Shown here: one piece after another, positions 60,001 through 64,000 of the stretch
How the letters are laid out: each line of letters opens with the position of its first letter
Numbering within the stretch: the stretch's first letter is position 1
DNA from: Loigolactobacillus iwatensis
Lineage (GTDB): Bacteria; Bacillota; Bacilli; Lactobacillales; Lactobacillaceae
Length of the DNA: 64,000 nt
Direction of reading: 5' to 3'
NCBI RefSeq assembly: GCF_003950295.1
Contig: NZ_RHNP01000002.1
Coordinates: 1-64,000, forward strand
Position numbers and translations under genes: made by a program
Notes under the pieces: model-generated
Seen by the model: only the letters and a program-made list of their open reading frames with translations
The model's database searches: none
What the model was told of the DNA's origin: nothing

Positions 60001-60751
60001 TGCTGGCCGGGCGGAAGATGAAATGACCTTTAAGGACATTACGATTCAACCCCGGGAGGCCATTCCGACGCCAGTCTTCAGTAGTTCAAAGCACGATGGC
60101 GATCGTTATTCACCGTTTACCGTTAATATTGAGCGGTTAGTACCGTTTAGAACGCTAACTGGTCGGCAACAATTTTACCTAGACCACGAAGTTTTCCAAG
60201 AATATGGTGAAGAGTTGGCCGCTTACAAGCCAACCTTGCCGCCAATGGTTATGGGGCCAAAGGATACGAAAATTGAGCCCGATGATAATGAGTTGACGCT
60301 GCGTTACATGACACCGCATGGTAAGTGGAATATTCATACCACCTACTACGATAATCTGGAAATGCTGACCCTGTTCCGTGGTGGGCCTAACGTTTGGATT
60401 AGCACGGTGGACGCCGACAAGACGGGGATTAAAGATAATGATTGGCTAGAGTTATATAACCGAAATGGTGTTGTTACCGCCCGGGCAGTTGTCAGTCACC
60501 GGATGCCTGAAGGTTCCATGTACATGTACCACGCACAGGATATGGAAATTCAGGAACCATTATCGACAATTACCGGTAACCGTGGTGGTAGTCATAATGC
60601 ACCAACGCAAATTCACATTAAGCCAACGCAAATGGTTGGTGGCTACGCGCAGTTAAGTTACGGCTTTAACTACTACGGACCAATTGGGAACCAGCGTGAT
60701 TTATACGTCAAAGTAAGAAAGCTTAAGAAGGTGAAATGGAATGAAGATTAA
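57083..60751 (+). CDS. narG: Respiratory nitrate reductase alpha subunit NarG
   Basis: 1222 residues, bis-MGD molybdoenzyme reducing nitrate to nitrite at the inner membrane face. The FS0 cluster ligands are H44, C48, C52 (THGVNCTGSCSW) and C87 (RGCPRG). The Mo-ligand Asp is in WGEQTDVPESSDW, followed by WGSNVPLTRTPDAHF. There is no Tat signal, as expected. Length and motifs are complete. GTG start behind GTGAGGGA. Overlaps narH by 11 bp. Transcription should start near 56970 under Nre control. Confidence 0.97.
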   Translation: MKSRFFKRVEKFNGNFTQLEENNRRWEKLYKQRWSHDKVVRTTHGVNCTGSCSWNVYVKQGIITWEHQSTDYPSCGPNMPEFEPRGCPRGASFSWYEYSPVRIKYPYVRGKLWELWDKANSETGDPVAAWTSIVEDPEKTKYYKSARGHGGLVRVHWDEALELISAMLIYTLKKYGPDRIAGFSPIPAMSMISYASGARFLSLLGSEMLSFYDWYADLPPASPQVWGEQTDVPESSDWYNSQYIVMWGSNVPLTRTPDAHFMTEARYHGAKIVSVSPDYAENVKFADNWLAPHPGTDAALAQGMTHVILNDYYNKRDEPQFTNYVKQYTDLPFLVFLDPSAADASHYTSGRFVRISDLSDQPIVNGDWKTVVWDKNTNQPVVPNGTIGQRWEDNRKWNLTLKDAAGNPVEPVLSAGTEGANVVVDFPVFNQSGNTVLNRHLPVRSVQLKDGSSKLVTTVFDLMMSQYGIKRQADDDLAAKGYDDADSLYTPAWQEKVTGVKASLVIQIAREFAQNALDTGGKTMVIMGAGINHWFNSDMTYRAIINMLMLCGCEGVSGGGWAHYVGQEKLRPQEGWSTIAFANDWQKGGARQQNGTSFFYFASDQWKYDELDNRALKSPVKHTKHGYDHPADYNQLAIRLGWLPGYPQFDRNSLDFAKDYGTTDIGEISKKVVSELKQGSLNFAAEDPDANANQPKGMFVWRSNLFASSGKGQEYFMKHLLGAENGLLAKSNDNFKPTEMKWNDKTIEGKLDLLVSMDFRMVTTPLYSDVVLPAATWYEKEDLSSTDMHPFIHPFNAAVNPLWESKSDWQTFADLAKKFSEMAKKYMPDPVYDLKTQPLGHDSKAEIAQPFGEIKDWKKGEIEAIPGQTMPSLSLIKRDYSQVYDKYVALGPNANGNEGGLGYSYNVEDQYKELCDRNSVFDEGLNAGCPKLDQDKKVAEAVLVLSSASNGHVAMKAWKSAEEKTGMKLTDISAGRAEDEMTFKDITIQPREAIPTPVFSSSKHDGDRYSPFTVNIERLVPFRTLTGRQQFYLDHEVFQEYGEELAAYKPTLPPMVMGPKDTKIEPDDNELTLRYMTPHGKWNIHTTYYDNLEMLTLFRGGPNVWISTVDADKTGIKDNDWLELYNRNGVVTARAVVSHRMPEGSMYMYHAQDMEIQEPLSTITGNRGGSHNAPTQIHIKPTQMVGGYAQLSYGFNYYGPIGNQRDLYVKVRKLKKVKWNED

Positions 60752-62300
60752 AGCGCAAATCGGCATGGTTCTGAACCTGGATAAGTGTATCGGTTGTCAT
60801 ACTTGTTCCGTTACATGTAAAAATACTTGGACAAACCGTCCTGGGGCAGAGTACATGTGGTTTAATAACGTTGAAACTAAACCTGGCGTTGGTTATCCCA
60901 AACGCTGGGAAGATGAAAGCCATTATCATGGTGGCTGGGAATTAAATAGCAAAGGTAAACTACAGCTAAAAGCTGGGAATAAGCTTAACAAGATTGCTTT
61001 AGGCAAGATCTTTTACCAACCAGATATGCCTGAATTAGATGACTACTACGAACCTTGGACCTACGATTACCAAACACTTTTTGGTCCCGAAAAGAAACAT
61101 CAGCCCGTTGCCCGGGCAAAATCGCAAATTACCGGTGACTACATGGACCTTAAAGGCGGCCCTAACTGGGATGATGATTTAGCTGGATCAACCAATACGT
61201 TTGATCAAGATCCTAACATGCAAAAGATTGAAACTGACATTAAGGCTAATTTTGAGCAGGCCTTTATGATGTACCTACCACGTTTATGTGAGCATTGTTT
61301 AAACGCACCTTGTGTGGCTTCTTGCCCTTCAGGTGCCATGTATAAACGTGATGAAGATGGGATCGTTTTGGTTGACCAGGAACGCTGCCGTGGCTGGCGT
61401 TTTTGTATGACTGGCTGTCCTTACAAGAAAGTTTACTTTAACTGGCGAACAAATAAGGCTGAAAAATGTACCTTCTGTTATCCTCGGATTGAAGAAGGCA
61501 TGCCAACTGTTTGTGCCGAAACTTGTGTTGGCCGAATTCGCTACATTGGTGCCATTTTATATGACGCTGATCGCGTGGCTGAAGCTGCTGAAGAACCTGA
61601 TGACACTAAATTATACGAATCACAATTAAGTTTATTCTTAGATCCAAATGATCCTGAAGTCATCAAACAGGCACGCAAAGACGGTGTTAACGATGAAATG
61701 ATCAAAGCTGCGCAAAATTCACCGATTTACCGGATGGCCGTCAAAGAAAAGATTGCCTTCCCGTTACACCCTGAATACCGCACAATGCCAATGGTTTGGT
61801 ACATTCCACCGTTGTCACCAATCATGAACTACTTTGAAGGCCGCGATTCGATCAATGATCCTGAAATGATTTTCCCAGGAATTGACGAAATGCGGATCCC
61901 CGTTGATTATTTAGCTAGCTTATTGTCAGGTGGTAATAAGGAAGTTATCAAAGCCGCGCTGTACAAATTAGCGATGATGCGTTTGTACATGCGGGCACGG
62001 ACAAGTGGTAAGGACTTTGACGTTAGCAAGTTAGGCCGCGTTAATTTAAACGAGCGGACAGCAACGTCACTTTACCGATTATTGGCCATTGCTAAATACG
62101 AAGATCGTTTCGTTATTCCACAAAATCACAAGGAACAAGTGGAGGATGGCTACGCAGAACAAGGCGAATTAGGCTATGACGAATGCCAAGGCTGTTCCTT
62201 AGCACCACAACATAGCAGTATGTTCAAGAAGGCGGAAGAAGGAAAATCGACTGCCGAAATTTACTCAGAAACATTCTATGGGGGGATCTGGCGTGATTAA
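60741..62300 (+). CDS. narH: Respiratory nitrate reductase beta subunit NarH
   Basis: 519 residues, electron-transfer subunit with four FeS clusters: CIGCHTCSVTCKN, CEHCLNAPCVASCP, CRGWRFCMTGCP and CTFCYPR/CAETCVGR. The Trp in CRGWRFC marks the 3Fe-4S cluster, as in Escherichia coli NarH. Connects NarI hemes to NarG. Confidence 0.97.
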   Translation: MKIKAQIGMVLNLDKCIGCHTCSVTCKNTWTNRPGAEYMWFNNVETKPGVGYPKRWEDESHYHGGWELNSKGKLQLKAGNKLNKIALGKIFYQPDMPELDDYYEPWTYDYQTLFGPEKKHQPVARAKSQITGDYMDLKGGPNWDDDLAGSTNTFDQDPNMQKIETDIKANFEQAFMMYLPRLCEHCLNAPCVASCPSGAMYKRDEDGIVLVDQERCRGWRFCMTGCPYKKVYFNWRTNKAEKCTFCYPRIEEGMPTVCAETCVGRIRYIGAILYDADRVAEAAEEPDDTKLYESQLSLFLDPNDPEVIKQARKDGVNDEMIKAAQNSPIYRMAVKEKIAFPLHPEYRTMPMVWYIPPLSPIMNYFEGRDSINDPEMIFPGIDEMRIPVDYLASLLSGGNKEVIKAALYKLAMMRLYMRARTSGKDFDVSKLGRVNLNERTATSLYRLLAIAKYEDRFVIPQNHKEQVEDGYAEQGELGYDECQGCSLAPQHSSMFKKAEEGKSTAEIYSETFYGGIWRD

Positions 62301-62871
62301 TATTCAACGAGTTGACGAATTACGGCCGGGTTTTGTTTATTTTTCACATTTGCTAGATTACCCGGATGATGAAGTCATGTTACCGACATTTTTGAGTGAT
62401 TTTCAGCGGGATTATCCCGAAACTGAAAACAAGGCGGCTTTTGTTAAATGGATTGAAAAAATGCAGTCAAAGTCGTTATTTAATCTTCAAAAAGAATACT
62501 CGAATTTATTTGAGTTAAATAAACGCTTTACGCTTTATCTGAGTTACTATCGTTACCAGGATTCCCGTGAGCGCGGCCAGTTATTGGCTAAGCTTAAAAT
62601 GTTGTACGAGATGTTTGGGGTGTCCGTTGATGGCGATGAATTGGCCGATTACTTTCCGTTGATGCTGGAGTTTTTATCCTACGGTGAGTGGGATCAGGAT
62701 GAACGCCAGCAGGATATTGGCCTAGTTTTCCAAGTTATTGAAGATGGCACTTATAACATTATCCAAAATGAAGTTGAGTACGCCGACGAGGATTACCTTG
62801 AGTTGGTTCGACTTTTGCGTCAGGAATTTAAATCATGCATTGTTCCGCAACAGGAGGTGGCTCGCTCATGA
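62293..62871 (+). CDS. narJ: Nitrate reductase assembly chaperone NarJ
   Basis: About 192 residues, TorD/NarJ-like helical chaperone needed for molybdenum cofactor insertion into NarG. FVYFSHLLDYPDDEV, YSNLFELNKRFTLYLSYYRYQDSRERGQLL and DYFPLMLEFL are typical. GTG 62293 behind GGGGGGATC is preferred to ATG 62278; both overlap the narH end. Confidence 0.93.
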   Translation: MINIQRVDELRPGFVYFSHLLDYPDDEVMLPTFLSDFQRDYPETENKAAFVKWIEKMQSKSLFNLQKEYSNLFELNKRFTLYLSYYRYQDSRERGQLLAKLKMLYEMFGVSVDGDELADYFPLMLEFLSYGEWDQDERQQDIGLVFQVIEDGTYNIIQNEVEYADEDYLELVRLLRQEFKSCIVPQQEVARS

Positions 62872-63560
62872 TGGCGCACCCGTTTCAGTTCCTTTTATGG
62901 ACTTTTTACCCGTACCTCATGCTAGGCTCGTTTTTCTTCGGTACCATTATTCGGTTTGCCTTTTTCCACCCAACGGTTACGGCAAAGTCTAGCGAAATTT
63001 TAGAAAAAAAGACTTTAATGATTGGTAGTATTTTATTTCACGTTGGGATTATTGGTGTGTTCTTTGGCCACATTGCTGGAATTTTCATTCCTAAGGCTTG
63101 GACCGATGCATTGGGGATTAGCAATGAGATGTACCATATGTTTGCGCTGGGCGCTGGTGGCGTCTTTGGTATTATGGCAACCGTGGGTGTTTACGTTCTG
63201 TGTTTCCGCCGCTACCATAACCACCGAGTTTTTCACGCCAGCTCAATCGGTGACCTTGTGATCATCACTGCTTTGACGATTGAAATCACGTTGGGGATGT
63301 CATCTTCATTTATTGCTGGTCCAATGAATCCGTCGTTTAATTACCGGACCTCATTAGCAATTTGGGTACGTCAATTATTCATGTTCCACCCCGATTTTCG
63401 ACTGATGTTAAACGTGCCATTACTTTATAAATGCCACGTTGTCTTCGGTCTCATGATTTTCGGTGCATTCCCGTATACACGCCTAGTCCACGCTTTAGCG
63501 TTGCCATGGCAGTATATTTTCCGCCGCTTCATCGTTTACCGAAAAAAGCCACAAATCTAA
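62868..63560 (+). CDS. narI: Respiratory nitrate reductase gamma subunit NarI
   Basis: 230 residues, membrane cytochrome b with five helices. Heme ligands by spacing: H58 and H68 (LFHVGIIGVFFGH) and the C-terminal pair 18 apart in KCHVVFGLMIFGAFPYTRLVH. It oxidises menaquinol. The organism must obtain heme from outside or make it elsewhere; no heme genes are here. ATG 62868 overlaps the narJ stop (ATGA), with CAGGAGGTGG upstream. Confidence 0.95.
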   Translation: MMAHPFQFLLWTFYPYLMLGSFFFGTIIRFAFFHPTVTAKSSEILEKKTLMIGSILFHVGIIGVFFGHIAGIFIPKAWTDALGISNEMYHMFALGAGGVFGIMATVGVYVLCFRRYHNHRVFHASSIGDLVIITALTIEITLGMSSSFIAGPMNPSFNYRTSLAIWVRQLFMFHPDFRLMLNVPLLYKCHVVFGLMIFGAFPYTRLVHALALPWQYIFRRFIVYRKKPQI

Positions 63561-63566
63561 AAGAAG

Positions 63567-63780
63567 CGAAAAAAAGAGCGCTAAGATTCTGAGGATTAGC
63601 CTAAGAAGGCGATTTGGCCATGAAATGGCCGAATTGACTTCTGTAGCTACTACTCCGCGGCTGGAATATTTTTAGCATAAAACGCTAAAAAATTCTGATG
63701 CTACGTACGTTGACCATTCAACTATGGCGAAGATCGCCAAGTTGAAACATGGCAACCGCAGGAATCTGCTCTTTTTTTCG
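63567..63780. repeat. Family B element, long form (copy B6), terminator of narGHJI
   Basis: Outer arms CGAAAAAAAGAGC / GCTCTTTTTTTCG pair over 12-13 bp and give a T-run, so the element can terminate narGHJI. Conserved GATTCTGAGGATTAGCCTAA, apical GGCCATgaaATGGCC, TAGCTACTACTCCGC, hairpin GAATaTTTTTAGC / GCTAAAAAATTC, CATTCAACTATGGCG / CGCCAAGTTGAAACATG and ACCGCAGGAATCT. Its helices differ in sequence from B1-B5 but keep pairing. Confidence 0.8.
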
Positions 63781-63866
63781 TGATCAAGAAAACATATTTG
63801 GTCGTTATATAAGGTTGGTTGGCCCTTTTCCACAAAACAAAATTAATGCACCGCACAAAACTCAGT

Positions 63867-63894
63867 TTGACTTGCGCAATTATTCGTATAAAGT
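63867..63894 (+). promoter_or_regulatory. Promoter of the last gene
   Basis: TTGACT (63867-63872), a 16-bp spacer and TAAAGT (63889-63894). Confidence 0.5.
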
Positions 63895-63928
63895 AAAGCG
63901 TATCAATGATAAAAAGGAAGTTATCAGT

Positions 63929-64000
63929 ATGATTAAATTGGTTCAGCCAAGTGAGCTTCAGCAAGTGATTACGTTTTACGAAAATCTTATTGATGGCATG
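63929..64000 (+). CDS. Partial GNAT-like acetyltransferase, runs off the window
   Basis: ATG with AAAAAGGAAG 8 bp upstream. The visible start MIKLVQPSELQQVITFYENL fits the first strand and helix of a GNAT protein. Only 24 codons are present, so the family call is provisional. Confidence 0.5.
   Translation, partial: MIKLVQPSELQQVITFYENLIDGM

Noticed and set aside
57083-63560. Frameshift or pseudogene in narGHJI
   Set aside because: All four genes are full length, overlap in the usual way and keep every metal and heme ligand checked.
12362-63780. Regularly recurring repeats as a CRISPR array
   Set aside because: Copies are tens of kilobases apart, palindromic, of unequal length, and have no spacers or cas genes.
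63722-63964. Minus-strand open frame of 80 codons
   Set aside because: It runs through the right arm of repeat B6 and the promoter of the next plus-strand gene; no ribosome binding site or domain.

Overview
The window reads as a chromosomal segment of a low-GC Gram-positive bacterium of the family Lactobacillaceae. The protein families, the AGGAGG-type ribosome binding sites, a T-box, the rsmG-noc-parA-parB-DUF951-ychF block and the fermentative gene repertoire all fit. No rRNA, tRNA, phage or transposase gene is visible. The rsmG/noc/parAB block suggests a position near the replication origin. All calls were made by eye from the sequence; no database search was run.

Layout. Positions 1-15400 hold metabolic genes: a DUF1827 protein, an NCS2 purine permease with PurR-like boxes, alpha-carbonic anhydrase, a GshA-type glutamate-cysteine ligase, a phosphatase, isocitrate dehydrogenase, an AEC carrier, an ABC exporter, a broken HxlR regulator beside a quinone-reductase-like dehydrogenase, an aquaporin and a GNAT protein. 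Positions 15600-21300 hold chromosome segregation and housekeeping genes. Positions 21400-36400 are mixed: deoC, an MFS efflux pump behind a translational attenuator, an orphan branched-chain amino acid binding lipoprotein behind a leucine-type transcription attenuator, queT, a DyP peroxidase, a mutY without its iron-sulfur cysteines, a Met T-box with metF, pseudogene remnants, an aldo-keto reductase and a UhpT-like sugar-phosphate transporter.

Positions 36500-63600 form a complete nitrate-respiration island. It contains a BtuCD/FecCD-type ABC importer (probably molybdate or tungstate), moaE-moaD-moaA-narK, a thioesterase, menB-menE, a polyprenyl diphosphate synthase at the end of an unexplained operon (membrane-anchored flavodoxin plus two unknown proteins), nreC-nreB-nreA, mobA-moaC-mobB-moeA-moaB-moeB and narGHJI. 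Cofactor synthesis, metal uptake, nitrate uptake, quinone synthesis, oxygen/nitrate sensing and the terminal reductase are therefore contiguous. Four promoters in the island share a CCCTAAT box 22-23 bp upstream of the -10 hexamer, which is a good candidate NreC regulon signature.

The intergenic space carries two dispersed repeat families. Family A is a terminator-like hairpin with a 90-190 bp tail. Family B is a long imperfect hairpin, sometimes multibranched, whose helices change sequence in a compensatory way between copies while an internal-loop motif stays fixed. One family B copy has inserted into the HxlR gene. A third, single-copy element with perfect 17-bp terminal inverted repeats lies at 5512-5854. 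The strongest novel candidates are the two attenuators at 22441-22598 and 23820-24080, the family B structured element, the shared Nre-type promoter architecture, and the flavodoxin operon.
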